Source: Nonomuraea rhodomycinica (GTDB lineage: Bacteria; Actinomycetota; Actinomycetes; Streptosporangiales; Streptosporangiaceae). Taken from it: a stretch of 64,000 nucleotides of DNA. The stretch lies in the NCBI RefSeq assembly GCF_013363995.1, contig NZ_JABWGO010000016.1, positions 90,006-154,005 on the forward strand, in the 5' to 3' direction. The notes beneath the pieces are model-generated. The model saw only the letters and a list, made by a program, of their open reading frames with translations, was not told where the DNA came from and did no database searches. The translations under genes were made by a program, and so were the position numbers. How positions within the stretch are numbered: the stretch's first letter is position 1; every line of letters begins with the position of its first letter. Shown piece after piece: positions 33,501-41,432 of the stretch.

Positions 33501-35090
33501 TCAAGCTCTCCTCAGGTAGTTGGGCCCGCTGGTGCCGTAGAACTTGTTCACGTCGCGGGCGCCCGACCGCTCCTTGGCCACGAGCGTGCCGGCGGTGATC
33601 ATCGACTTGCCGGTGAGCCGCGCCGCCTCCAGCGTCCGGGCCCGCAGGAGCCGGGCCATGGGGTCGTCGCCGTGCTCGGCGAGGGCCGCGGCCAGCGTGT
33701 CGCGCAGCAGGGCGGCGGCCTGCCGGTGCGGCAGGGCGCCGAAGACGACGGCCGCGGCGGCCAGGTGGAGCGTGATGGTGACGAAGACGTCGGCGAGGGC
33801 GTGCGGGTCGTCGGTGAGCATGCGCCGGTCGGTGAAGGCGGGCGGGTCGATCCCGGCCGCGGCCAGCCGCGCGGGCGAGGCGAGCAGCCCGTCGTTGTCC
33901 TTGACGAGCAGCTCCAGCCGGCGCTCGCGCAGGACGAGCGCCAGGTTCTGCTGGTGGGCCTCCAGGGCTACGCCGTAGCGGACGAACAGCCGCACGTTCC
34001 ACCCGAGCAGCAGGCGCAGGTACGCGGGCAGCACGTCGCCGCCCAGCCGCTCCTCCAGCCCGGCCAGGACGCCCGGCGCGTTGAGCGCGGCCACGGGCAC
34101 GACCACGCCCTCGGGCAGCCGCCGCACCATCCAGGCGAGGTACTCGTGGCCCGCGTGGGCGTGGGTCTGCTCGTCGGCGACCAGCACGCCCGGGTCGGCC
34201 AGCCGGCGCAGCAGCAGCTCGGCCCGCGCCCCGTCGCCGAGCGTGCCCGGCTTGATCGAGCGCCGGTTGCGGGCGCCGAGGGTGCTCGTGGGGAGGGGCA
34301 GCTTCAGGTGGGTGCGGGGGGCGACCTCGACGGTGCGCATGGACAGGGTCGGGCGCACGGTCAGCCACGGCTCGTCCAGCAGCCGCACTCCGTCGATCCG
34401 CGCCACCTCGCCCGCGGTCAGCGGGTGCACGGGGAAGAGGGTGGTGTCCGGGCCGGGGGAGGGGAACGGGGGCGCCACGTCCGGCGGCAGCTCAGCCGAG
34501 CCCGGGGCCAGCAGGGAGCGGGGCACCGCCGCCCAGCGCAGCTCGAAGGCCGGCGCGAACTCCGGCGCGTACGCGACCAGTTCCTCGGCCGACAGCCCGA
34601 GCCGGGCCCGGGACGTCGGGTACACGGGGTGGTCGGCGAACGCCGCCAGCGTCTCGTACGACGGCCCCCCGGCCAGCACCTCTGTGGCCCGCTCGTCGTG
34701 CAGCTCCCAGGCGGCCAGGGCCTGGGCGCACTCCTCGGCGAAGACGGCCACTCCCTCGGCGTCGGCCGGGTCGGCGATCATCGTGAGCGTGTCGAGCACC
34801 TCGGCCAGCGTGAGCCGTTCGCCGGGCGCGACCACGAAGTCCTGGAACAGCGCGCCGGCCGCCAGCCGCACCACCCGGCCGCCGGCCAGCGTCAGCGCGA
34901 CGCCGTCGCGGCTGTTGCGGGTGACCCGAGCCGACAGGCGGCCGTAGTCCTCGCGCAGCAGCGCGTTCAGCACCCGCGCCGCGAGCTCCGCCTCCCGTCC
35001 CCGTTCTTCGGGGGGTTCGCCGGGGCCGCTCGTCCGGTCGTGCGTCACCCGTTCGTGGACGGCCTTCACCCGGTCCCGCACGGCCTTCAT
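33501..35090 (-). CDS. IucA/IucC-family NIS siderophore synthetase (first, PvsB-position)
   Basis: 529 residues from the ATG at 35090; a GTG at 35111 overlapping the ligase stop (GTGA) is an alternative that would add seven residues. Motifs: HPVYPTSRARLGLS, LFPVHPLTAGE, RPTLSMRTVEVAP, THLKLPLPTSTLGARNRRSIKPGTL and, in the C-terminal part, YGVALEAHQQNLALVL and LVKDNDGLL, ending ARDVNKFYGTSGPNYL. It is only distantly similar to its neighbour 31905-33500, as expected if the two use different acids or amines. By gene order it matches PvsB, which attaches the 2-oxoglutarate unit in vibrioferrin; the substrate is not proven here. Confidence 0.88.
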   Translation of the reverse strand: MKAVRDRVKAVHERVTHDRTSGPGEPPEERGREAELAARVLNALLREDYGRLSARVTRNSRDGVALTLAGGRVVRLAAGALFQDFVVAPGERLTLAEVLDTLTMIADPADAEGVAVFAEECAQALAAWELHDERATEVLAGGPSYETLAAFADHPVYPTSRARLGLSAEELVAYAPEFAPAFELRWAAVPRSLLAPGSAELPPDVAPPFPSPGPDTTLFPVHPLTAGEVARIDGVRLLDEPWLTVRPTLSMRTVEVAPRTHLKLPLPTSTLGARNRRSIKPGTLGDGARAELLLRRLADPGVLVADEQTHAHAGHEYLAWMVRRLPEGVVVPVAALNAPGVLAGLEERLGGDVLPAYLRLLLGWNVRLFVRYGVALEAHQQNLALVLRERRLELLVKDNDGLLASPARLAAAGIDPPAFTDRRMLTDDPHALADVFVTITLHLAAAAVVFGALPHRQAAALLRDTLAAALAEHGDDPMARLLRARTLEAARLTGKSMITAGTLVAKERSGARDVNKFYGTSGPNYLRRA

Positions 35091-35107
35091 CCGGCCGCCC
35101 ACCCCCT

Positions 35108-36253
35108 TCACCCGATCACCCACGGCCGGGTCGCCCGGTAGCCGCCGATGGCCGCCTCCACGCGGTCGCGGTCGGGGCCCACGGCGCGGATCACGCCCAG
35201 GTAGTCGCGGTTGGTGTGGGTGCGTTCCACCACCTCGCCCTTGGAGCGCAGCGGCCGGTGCCAGAGCCGCACGCCGCCGGAGACGACGGTCTCGGCCCCG
35301 GGGCCCGACACGATCGTGCCGGACCGGTCGGCCACGACGCTGACCGCGCTGCCGTACCCGGTGCCCGCCGGCGCCTCCGGCAGGGCCGACAGCGGCTCGC
35401 CGAGGTGGACCCGCAGGATCCACTCGAACAGCGGCACCCCCAGCACGTCGGCGAGCAGGAAGTCGCAGTGGTCGCCGATCACCCGGTAGTTGACCTCGAC
35501 CAGGCGCGGGCCGTCCGCGGTGAGCACGTACTCGGTGTGGCACGCGCCGAACCCCACGCCGAGGGCCCGCAACGCGGCCAGCACGTGCTCGTGCGGCCCG
35601 TCCGGCGCCCAGTCCAGCCGCTCCTCGACGAAGTGCGGCAGCGGCCCCAGCGTGGTCGCGAACCCGCCCAGCACCCGCGTCCGCGACCCGTCGCCCAGCG
35701 TCTCCAGCGTGCGCAGCGGCCCCTCCAGGTACTCCTCGACGACCAGGGCCTCGCCCGGCCGCCGCCGCCTGACCTCCGCCACGGCCGCCGCCAGGCCGCT
35801 CTCGACCAGCAGCACGTCCTCGCTGGCCACGCCCTCGCGGGGCTTGACGACCAGCGGGTACGGCAGGCCGTCCGGCACGGGGTCGCCCGGGGCCAGCCGT
35901 ACGGACCGGACCCGTTCGACCCCCGCCTCGGCCAGCGCCCGGCGGGTCAGGAACTTGTTCTTGGCCGACACGCACGCCCGCCAGTCCTTGCCCGGCAGGC
36001 CGAAGTAGGCGGCGGCCAGGGCGGTCTCGGCCTGCAGGTGGTCGGAGTTGGAGAAGATCGCGTCGGGCCGGCCCAGGGCGGCGATCGCGTCGATGAGCGC
36101 GCGCGGGTCGCGCACGTCGCAGCCGACGGCATGGGGATGCCGGTCGGGGCGGTCGGTGAGGATCGTCACCTCGCAGCCCAGCGCTCGGGCGGCCGGGAGG
36201 AACCCGTCGGTCACCGAGTCGGTCGGCTTGAGAGCGGTCAGGTACAGCCGCAA
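35108..36253 (-). CDS. ATP-grasp ligase of siderophore pathway (PvsA-like)
   Basis: 381 residues from a TTG at 36253, first gene of the siderophore unit. ATP-grasp features: KNKFLTRRALAEAGV, YPLVVKPREGVASEDVLLV (nucleotide Lys), EALVVEEYLEGP and the metal site TADGPRLVEVNYRVIGDHCD. The family joins a carboxylate, through an acyl phosphate, to an amine. In vibrioferrin PvsA is an ATP-grasp enzyme that adds the amino acid unit, and its gene also leads the operon. Overlaps or near-overlaps link all four genes. A near-consensus iron box lies 21 nt upstream, so iron repression is expected. Confidence 0.85.
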   Translation of the reverse strand: MRLYLTALKPTDSVTDGFLPAARALGCEVTILTDRPDRHPHAVGCDVRDPRALIDAIAALGRPDAIFSNSDHLQAETALAAAYFGLPGKDWRACVSAKNKFLTRRALAEAGVERVRSVRLAPGDPVPDGLPYPLVVKPREGVASEDVLLVESGLAAAVAEVRRRRPGEALVVEEYLEGPLRTLETLGDGSRTRVLGGFATTLGPLPHFVEERLDWAPDGPHEHVLAALRALGVGFGACHTEYVLTADGPRLVEVNYRVIGDHCDFLLADVLGVPLFEWILRVHLGEPLSALPEAPAGTGYGSAVSVVADRSGTIVSGPGAETVVSGGVRLWHRPLRSKGEVVERTHTNRDYLGVIRAVGPDRDRVEAAIGGYRATRPWVIG

Positions 36254-36273
36254 CGCGTGGCACCCCCGGGTGA

Positions 36274-36292
36274 TCAGGTAAGGCTAACCTAA
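36274..36292 (-). promoter_or_regulatory. IdeR/DmdR1-type iron box upstream of the siderophore operon
   Basis: TCAGGTAAGGCTAACCTAA differs from the TTAGGTTAGGCTAACCTAA consensus at only two positions. On the minus strand a TAGGAT -10-like hexamer (36305-36300) lies directly upstream, so the box would cover the transcription start of the ATP-grasp gene. Binding of an iron-loaded DtxR-family repressor there should shut the operon in iron-rich conditions. It is also 106 nt upstream of nudC on the other strand. Confidence 0.85.
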
Positions 36293-36397
36293 CCGCAGAT
36301 CCTAGCCTCTCGGAGATCACTTCCGAGCCGGTACGTCGCAACCTCAGGCTAACGCCGGGGTCATAGGATGACATCCGGAACTTGGAAGGGTGGGGCC

Positions 36398-37372
36398 GTG
36401 GAGACGAGAGCGGAAGAGCAACTGATCGGACCGCTGCTCCTCGCACGCGGCACCATCGACCGGTCGTCGGCGCTGCGCGCCGACGCCGCGTGGCTGGAAC
36501 GTGCCTGGGCCGCGCCGACGACCCGGGTGCTCGTGATCCAGGACGGGCAGACCCTGGTCCGGCGCACGGGCGACGAGGTGCGGGCGGTGCTGTTCGGCCC
36601 GGACGAGGCGCCGCCCGGCGAGCGCTACCTGCTCGGCGTCGAGGGCGACGTGGCCTACTTCGCGGTCGCGGCGCCGCTGCCGGGCGCGGCCACCGGCGAC
36701 CTCAACGGCCGGGTCACGGTCCCGATGAGCCTGCTCGACGCGCCCGAGGGCGAGACCGTCGCCGCCGGCCTGCGCCAGGCGGGCGGCCTGCTCGGCGACC
36801 GTGACGCGGGGCTGCTCGTCTACGCGGTGGCGCTGGAGGCGTGGCACTCGGCCCACGAGCACTGCCCCCGCTGCGGCAGCCGCACCGAGGTGCGCGCGGG
36901 CGGCCACATCCGGGTCTGCCCGCGCGACTCCAGCCAGCACTTCCCGCGCGTCGACCCGGCCGTGATCATGCTGGTGCGCGACCGGGACGACCGCTGCCTG
37001 CTGGCCCGCGGCCCGCAGTGGCCGGAGGGCCGCCTGTCCATCCTGGCCGGCTTCGTGGAACCGGGGGAGTCGCTGGAGCACGCGGTGATCCGGGAGGTGG
37101 CCGAGGAGGTCGGGGTCCAGGTCGCCAACCCGCGCTACCTCGGCAGCCAGCCCTGGCCGTTCCCGCGCAGCCTCATGCTCGGCTTCTTCGCCGAGGCCCT
37201 GACGACCACGCTCACGCCCGACGCCGAGGAGATCGCCGAGGCCCGCTGGTTCTCCCGCGAGGAGCTCGCCGAGGCCCTGGCGTCCGGCGAGGTGCGCCTC
37301 CCGCCGCCCGTCTCCATCGCCCGCCGCCTCATCGAGACCTGGTACGGCGAACCCCTCACGGGCGACTGGTAA
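36398..37372 (+). CDS. nudC: NADH pyrophosphatase / NAD-decapping Nudix hydrolase NudC
   Basis: 324 residues from GTG at 36398 with GGAAGGGTGGGG upstream; a -10-like TAGGAT at 36364-36369 argues against an ATG at 36368. NudC cleaves NAD(H) to NMN(H) and AMP and removes NAD caps from RNA. The Nudix box is GFVEPGESLEHAVIREVAEEVGV, and the diagnostic SQPWPFPRSLMLGF follows. The zinc ribbon has CPRCG and a third Cys in VCPRDSSQHFPR, while the fourth Cys is Asp. In mycobacteria nudC is a near neighbour of uvrD2 and adnAB, as here. Confidence 0.95.
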   Translation: METRAEEQLIGPLLLARGTIDRSSALRADAAWLERAWAAPTTRVLVIQDGQTLVRRTGDEVRAVLFGPDEAPPGERYLLGVEGDVAYFAVAAPLPGAATGDLNGRVTVPMSLLDAPEGETVAAGLRQAGGLLGDRDAGLLVYAVALEAWHSAHEHCPRCGSRTEVRAGGHIRVCPRDSSQHFPRVDPAVIMLVRDRDDRCLLARGPQWPEGRLSILAGFVEPGESLEHAVIREVAEEVGVQVANPRYLGSQPWPFPRSLMLGFFAEALTTTLTPDAEEIAEARWFSREELAEALASGEVRLPPPVSIARRLIETWYGEPLTGDW

Positions 37373-37428
37373 GCCGTCGCTACTTAGCGTAGATTCGAAG
37401 ACACCTTCGGTAGCGAGAGGCTAAAGTC

Positions 37429-37779
37429 ATGGCCATGAACGACTCTCACATGCAGGAGATCCTCGATCTCGAGCGCCAGAAGATCGCCATCCAGCACTCC
37501 GCGGCTGAGGCGCGTATGGACGTCAAGATCGAGGCCTCCGAGAAGCGCATCATCCACGCCGTCACCAACGCCATCACCGATGCGGTCGTAGAGCTCAAGA
37601 GGGAGATCATAGGCGTCCGCGTCGAGCTCAAGAGCGAGATCGCAAGTGTCCGCACCGAGCTCAAGCAGGAGATCGCGAGCGTCCGCACCGAGCTCAAGAG
37701 CGAGATAGCGGACGTCCGTAGGGAGCTCAAGAGTGACATAGCCCGCCTGGAGCACAAGCTCGACTGCCACGCCCACTAG
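37429..37779 (+). CDS. Small coiled-coil protein with five 11-residue (hendecad) repeats
   Basis: 116 residues; ATG at 37429 with GAGAGG upstream (a second ATG at 37435 is possible). After a 50-residue helical N-terminus come five nearly identical 11-residue units of the form VELKSEIASVR, ending RRELKSDIARLEHKLDCHAH. Hendecad spacing predicts a slightly right-handed coiled coil. Similar repeats occur in DUF1640/CCDC90-type proteins, but most of those have a C-terminal membrane helix, which is absent here. The function is unknown. It lies between nudC and a pair of terminators, so it may share the nudC transcript. Confidence 0.85.
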   Translation: MAMNDSHMQEILDLERQKIAIQHSAAEARMDVKIEASEKRIIHAVTNAITDAVVELKREIIGVRVELKSEIASVRTELKQEIASVRTELKSEIADVRRELKSDIARLEHKLDCHAH

Positions 37780-37781
37780 AC

Positions 37782-37814
37782 GAGGACCTGGGTGAATCTG
37801 GCACCCAGGTCCTC
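37782..37814 (+). terminator. Intrinsic terminator after the hendecad protein gene
   Basis: Thirteen-bp perfect stem (37782-37794 with 37802-37814), 7-nt loop, starting 2 nt after the stop codon. Confidence 0.85.
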
Positions 37815-37828
37815 AGGACCAGTTCTAC

Positions 37829-37871
37829 CACTGTCCTTCGTCTCTCGGCAGAGCAGGGACGAAGGACAGTG
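37829..37871 (-). terminator. Intrinsic terminator after the mycoredoxin gene
   Basis: Fourteen-bp perfect stem (37829-37842 with 37858-37871) and a 15-nt loop, just beyond the minus-strand stop at 37876. With the previous hairpin it insulates two convergent genes. Confidence 0.8.
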
Positions 37872-37875
37872 CCGG

Positions 37876-38124
37876 TCAGGCCGCTTCGAGCAGGGCCTTG
37901 ACCTCGCGGGCCGACGGGTTGGTGCGGACGATGCGGCCCGACGGCGTCTCGATCACGACCGTCGGCACGGTCTGGTTGCCGTTGTTGACGCTCATCACGA
38001 ACTCCGCCGCCGCGGGGTCACGCTCGATGTCGACCTCTGTGAACGGAATGCCCTCCCGGGTGAGCTGCGACTTCAGCCACTTGCAGGGCCCGCACCACGT
38101 GGTGCTGTAGACGGTGAGCGCCAT
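37876..38124 (-). CDS. mrx1: Mycoredoxin-like glutaredoxin
   Basis: 82 residues. Mycoredoxin reduces mycothiol mixed disulfides. The sequence MALTVYSTTWCGPCKWLKSQ carries the CGPC active site, and ERDPAAAEFVMSVNNGNQTVPTVVIETPSG has the cis-Pro (TVPT) and the family-specific AAAEFV and NGN blocks seen in mycobacterial Mrx1 (Rv3198A). In mycobacteria this gene also neighbours uvrD2, supporting orthology. GGAGGG lies 11 nt upstream of the ATG, a slightly long spacing. Confidence 0.93.
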   Translation of the reverse strand: MALTVYSTTWCGPCKWLKSQLTREGIPFTEVDIERDPAAAEFVMSVNNGNQTVPTVVIETPSGRIVRTNPSAREVKALLEAA

Positions 38125-38214
38125 GTCGGACGAATCCCTCCAAGGTCAAGGAGACGGGGCGCTCCGTTCAACACGGCCGGGCCCGCGCTCATTCCTCGCC
38201 GGCGCCACCTCGGG

Positions 38215-39162
38215 TCAGAGCTGGCCGCCGAGCCGGTCCGCGATCCACTGGTGCACCTGCTCGGCGATGCCCGGCAGCCGGTACAGCGGCGCGCTGTGCG
38301 CCGTGCCCGGCGCCGTGACGACCGTCACCGGCACCCCGACCTGGCCGAGCATCTGCTTGAGGAGCTGGCTCTGCGCGGGCGGCACGAACTCGTCCTCGGA
38401 GTGGACCGTCAGCATCGGCGCGTCGTGGCGGCTGGCGTGCCAGGCCACCTCCATGCTGGCCCAGACGCGCGAGCAGCGGCCCTTGGGCTCGCAGCCGCCG
38501 GCCAGCTTGATCGCGGCGGCGCGCAGCCGGCGCTTGTACGGGTCGGTGGAGACGGCGCCGTCGGTGTAGGCGCGCAGCGGCGACACGATGGGGGACAGGC
38601 CGACCACGCCCTTGAGCCCGTTCATGCCGTCGCCGTACGTGCCGACCGAGGCCGCCAGGTGACCACCGGCCGAGAAGCCGACGATCACGAAGTTCTTCAT
38701 GTCGAAGCCCCAGCGCTCGGCGTGCTTGCGGGCCAGCTGGATGGCCGCCAGCACGTCGGTGCGCTGCGCGGGCCAGGCCGCCTGCCCGGAGAGCCGGTAG
38801 TTGAGGTTGAAGACGGTGTAGCCGAGGTCGGCGTAGCCGCGGGCGATCGTGGTCATCTGCCGCTTGTCGCCGGCGGACCACCAGCCGCCGTGGATGAGGA
38901 AGATCCCGGGCCGCTGCTCGCCGTCCGCCTTCCACCAGACGTCCATGTCCTGGCGGCGCTGCTCGCCGTACTCGACGGTCTCGTACGCGAGGGTGGGCAG
39001 CGCGGACGGGTCGGGCGTGGTGACCGGACCCGGTGTCGGGTCCTTGGCCACGACGGCGGGCCCGGCGACGGCCGTCACGGCGGCGGCGGGCGCGGCGACG
39101 GCCGAGGTGGTGACGGTGACGGTGGCGAATGCGAGCGCCCCCACGAGAACCGCTGTGCGCAC
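38215..39162 (-). CDS. Secreted alpha/beta hydrolase (esterase/lipase-like, HSL type)
   Basis: 315 residues from GTG at 39162 with AAAGGAAG upstream; an ATG at 39180 lacks a ribosome site. A signal peptide (RTAVLVGALAFATVTVTTSAVAAP) is followed by an Ala/Pro linker. The hydrolase domain has the oxyanion motif IHGGWWSAGD, nucleophile GFSAGGH, Asp in VHSEDEFVPP and His in GTAHSAPLY. Such proteins act on short acyl esters outside the cell; the substrate is unknown. It lies between mycoredoxin and uvrD2 and is not part of the conserved mycobacterial gene order, so it is a local addition. Confidence 0.92.
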   Translation of the reverse strand: MRTAVLVGALAFATVTVTTSAVAAPAAAVTAVAGPAVVAKDPTPGPVTTPDPSALPTLAYETVEYGEQRRQDMDVWWKADGEQRPGIFLIHGGWWSAGDKRQMTTIARGYADLGYTVFNLNYRLSGQAAWPAQRTDVLAAIQLARKHAERWGFDMKNFVIVGFSAGGHLAASVGTYGDGMNGLKGVVGLSPIVSPLRAYTDGAVSTDPYKRRLRAAAIKLAGGCEPKGRCSRVWASMEVAWHASRHDAPMLTVHSEDEFVPPAQSQLLKQMLGQVGVPVTVVTAPGTAHSAPLYRLPGIAEQVHQWIADRLGGQL

Positions 39163-39305
39163 GGTCTTCCTTTCCCCCATGCACGTGGTCGGCCCCATTG
39201 TGAGGGAAAAGACCAGTTCTTTGCATCTCGGTGACGTTGAACGGATGACGGCCCGCATGTTGCCAGAATGGGACGGTCAGCGCCACCGGCTGGGAGGATT
39301 GACAG

Positions 39306-41357
39306 GTGAGCAGCGTGGACGACGTCCTGTCCGGCCTCGACCCGGAGCAGCGCGCGGTCGCCGAGGCCGTGCGCGGCCCCGTGTGCGTTCTGGCTGGTGC
39401 GGGCACCGGCAAGACCCGCGCGATCACCCATCGCATCGCGCACGCAGTGCGCAGCGGGGTGGTCGACGCGCCGAGCGTGCTGGCCGTGACATTCACCACA
39501 CGGGCGGCCGGCGAGCTGCGGCAGCGGCTGCGCGCGCTGGGCGCGCCGGGGGTGCAGGCGCGCACGTTCCACGCGGCGGCGCTGCGCCAGCTCACCTACT
39601 TCTGGCCGCGGGTGATCGGCGGTGAGGCGCCGTCGGTGATCGAGTCCAAGCTGCCGGTGCTGTCGGAGGCGTGCCGCCGGCTGCGCCGGGGCGCCGACCG
39701 GTCGGAGCTGCGCGACATCGCCTCCGAGGTCGAGTGGGCCAAGGTCACCCAGATCGGCCCCGAGGACTACGTCGCGGCGGCGGCCAAGTACCACCGCACC
39801 CCGCCGGTGCCGGCCGAGGAGCTGGCCCGGCTCTACGACGCGTACGAGCAGATCCGGCGCGAGCGGCACCTGGTCGACTTCGAGACGATCCTGGAGCTGA
39901 CCGCGGCGGTGATGACCGAGCACCAGGAGGTGGCGGCGCAGATCCGCCAGCAGTACCGCTACTTCGTCGTCGACGAGTACCAGGACGTCAACCCGCTGCA
40001 GAAGCTGCTGCTCGACACCTGGCTCGGCGGGCGCGACGACCTGTGCGTGGTCGGCGACCCCAACCAGACGATCTACTCCTTCACCGGCGCCACGCCCCGC
40101 TACCTGACCGGGTTCGCCGTCGAGTACCCCGACGCGGCCGTGATCAAGCTGGTGCGCGACTACCGCTCGACCCCGCAGGTGGTGGACCTGGCCAACCTCG
40201 TCATCGCCAAGGGCCGCTCGCCGCACCGCCTGGAGCTGGTCGCGCAGCGGCCCGACGGACCCCGGCCGGGCTTCCACGAGTACGACGACGAGCCGGCCGA
40301 GGCCGCCGGGGTCGCCCGGGCGATCAGGAAGCTGCTCGACCAGGGCGTGCCGTCCCGCGAGATCGCCGTGCTGTTCCGCACCAACTCCCAGTCGGAGGCC
40401 TACGAGGAGGCCCTGGCCAAGGCGGAGCTGCCGTACGTGGTGCGCGGCGGCGAGCGCTTCTTCGAGCGCCCCGAGGTGCGCCAGGCCGTCGTCCTACTGC
40501 GCGGGGCGGCCCGGTCGGCCTCGGAGGAGCCGCTGGCCTCGGAGGTCCACCACATCCTCGCCGGCCTCGGCCTGACCCCGGCGCCGCCCGGCGGCGGCAA
40601 GGCCCGCGAGAAGTGGGAGTCGCTGCGTGCGCTGGCCGACCTGGCCGAGGACATGGCGGCCGACGGGGCCGACCTGCACGGGTTCGTCGCGGAGCTGGAG
40701 CGGCGCGCCTCCGAGCAGCACGCGCCGCCGGTGGAGGGCGTCACGCTGGCCTCCTTGCACGCCGCCAAGGGCCTGGAGTGGGACGCGGTCTTCCTGGTGG
40801 GCCTGACCGACGGCATGCTGCCGATCGTCTACGCGGAGACGCCCGAGCAGATCGAGGAGGAGCGCCGCCTTCTCTACGTGGGCATCACCCGGGCCCGCCG
40901 GCACCTGGCCCTTTCATGGGCGCTGTCGCGGACGCCCGGCGGGCGCAAGGGGCGCCGGCCGTCCCGCTTCCTCGACGGCCTGACCGGGCGCGCCTCCTCC
41001 GCCGCCGCGCGGACGTCGGCCCCGCCGCGCGAGCGCCGCCAGGTGGCCGCTCCGGTGAGCTGCCGGGTCTGCGCGAAGACGCTCGTGGCGGCGGCCGAGC
41101 AGAAGCTGGGCCGCTGCGCCACCTGCCCGGCCGACTACGACGAGGAGCTGCTGGAGAGCCTGAAGGCGTGGCGCACGGCCACGGCCAAGGAGGGCAAGAT
41201 CCCGCCGTACGTCGTCTTCACGGACGTGACGCTGCAGGCGATCGCCGAGCGGGTGCCGCGCACCGAGCAGGAGCTGCTGTCGATCGCCGGTGTCGGCCGG
41301 GTCAAGCTCGACCGGTACGGCGAGGCTGTTCTGTCCTTGTGCCGCTCCGCCTCATGA
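39306..41357 (+). CDS. uvrD2: ATP-dependent DNA helicase UvrD2
   Basis: 683 residues from GTG with GGGAGG upstream. SF1A helicase motifs are intact: Walker A LAGAGTGKTRAITHRI (about residues 29-44), VVDEYQDVNP, VGDPNQTIYSF, LHAAKGLEWDAVFLVG and LLYVGITRARR. A Cys4 module (Cys586, Cys589, Cys604, Cys607) and a C-terminal HRDC domain (VVFTDVTLQAIAERVP and SIAGVGRVKLDRYG) identify it as UvrD2 rather than UvrD1/PcrA. UvrD2 is a 3'-5' helicase, essential in M. tuberculosis. It is divergent from the esterase gene and followed by tesB. Confidence 0.96.
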   Translation: MSSVDDVLSGLDPEQRAVAEAVRGPVCVLAGAGTGKTRAITHRIAHAVRSGVVDAPSVLAVTFTTRAAGELRQRLRALGAPGVQARTFHAAALRQLTYFWPRVIGGEAPSVIESKLPVLSEACRRLRRGADRSELRDIASEVEWAKVTQIGPEDYVAAAAKYHRTPPVPAEELARLYDAYEQIRRERHLVDFETILELTAAVMTEHQEVAAQIRQQYRYFVVDEYQDVNPLQKLLLDTWLGGRDDLCVVGDPNQTIYSFTGATPRYLTGFAVEYPDAAVIKLVRDYRSTPQVVDLANLVIAKGRSPHRLELVAQRPDGPRPGFHEYDDEPAEAAGVARAIRKLLDQGVPSREIAVLFRTNSQSEAYEEALAKAELPYVVRGGERFFERPEVRQAVVLLRGAARSASEEPLASEVHHILAGLGLTPAPPGGGKAREKWESLRALADLAEDMAADGADLHGFVAELERRASEQHAPPVEGVTLASLHAAKGLEWDAVFLVGLTDGMLPIVYAETPEQIEEERRLLYVGITRARRHLALSWALSRTPGGRKGRRPSRFLDGLTGRASSAAARTSAPPRERRQVAAPVSCRVCAKTLVAAAEQKLGRCATCPADYDEELLESLKAWRTATAKEGKIPPYVVFTDVTLQAIAERVPRTEQELLSIAGVGRVKLDRYGEAVLSLCRSAS

Positions 41358-41432
41358 CCGACCCGGTTTGGGGGAGAGCTGGCCGACAAGTCAGACTTGC
41401 CGTACCAAACTTGCTCATCCTGAGGGGGACCC

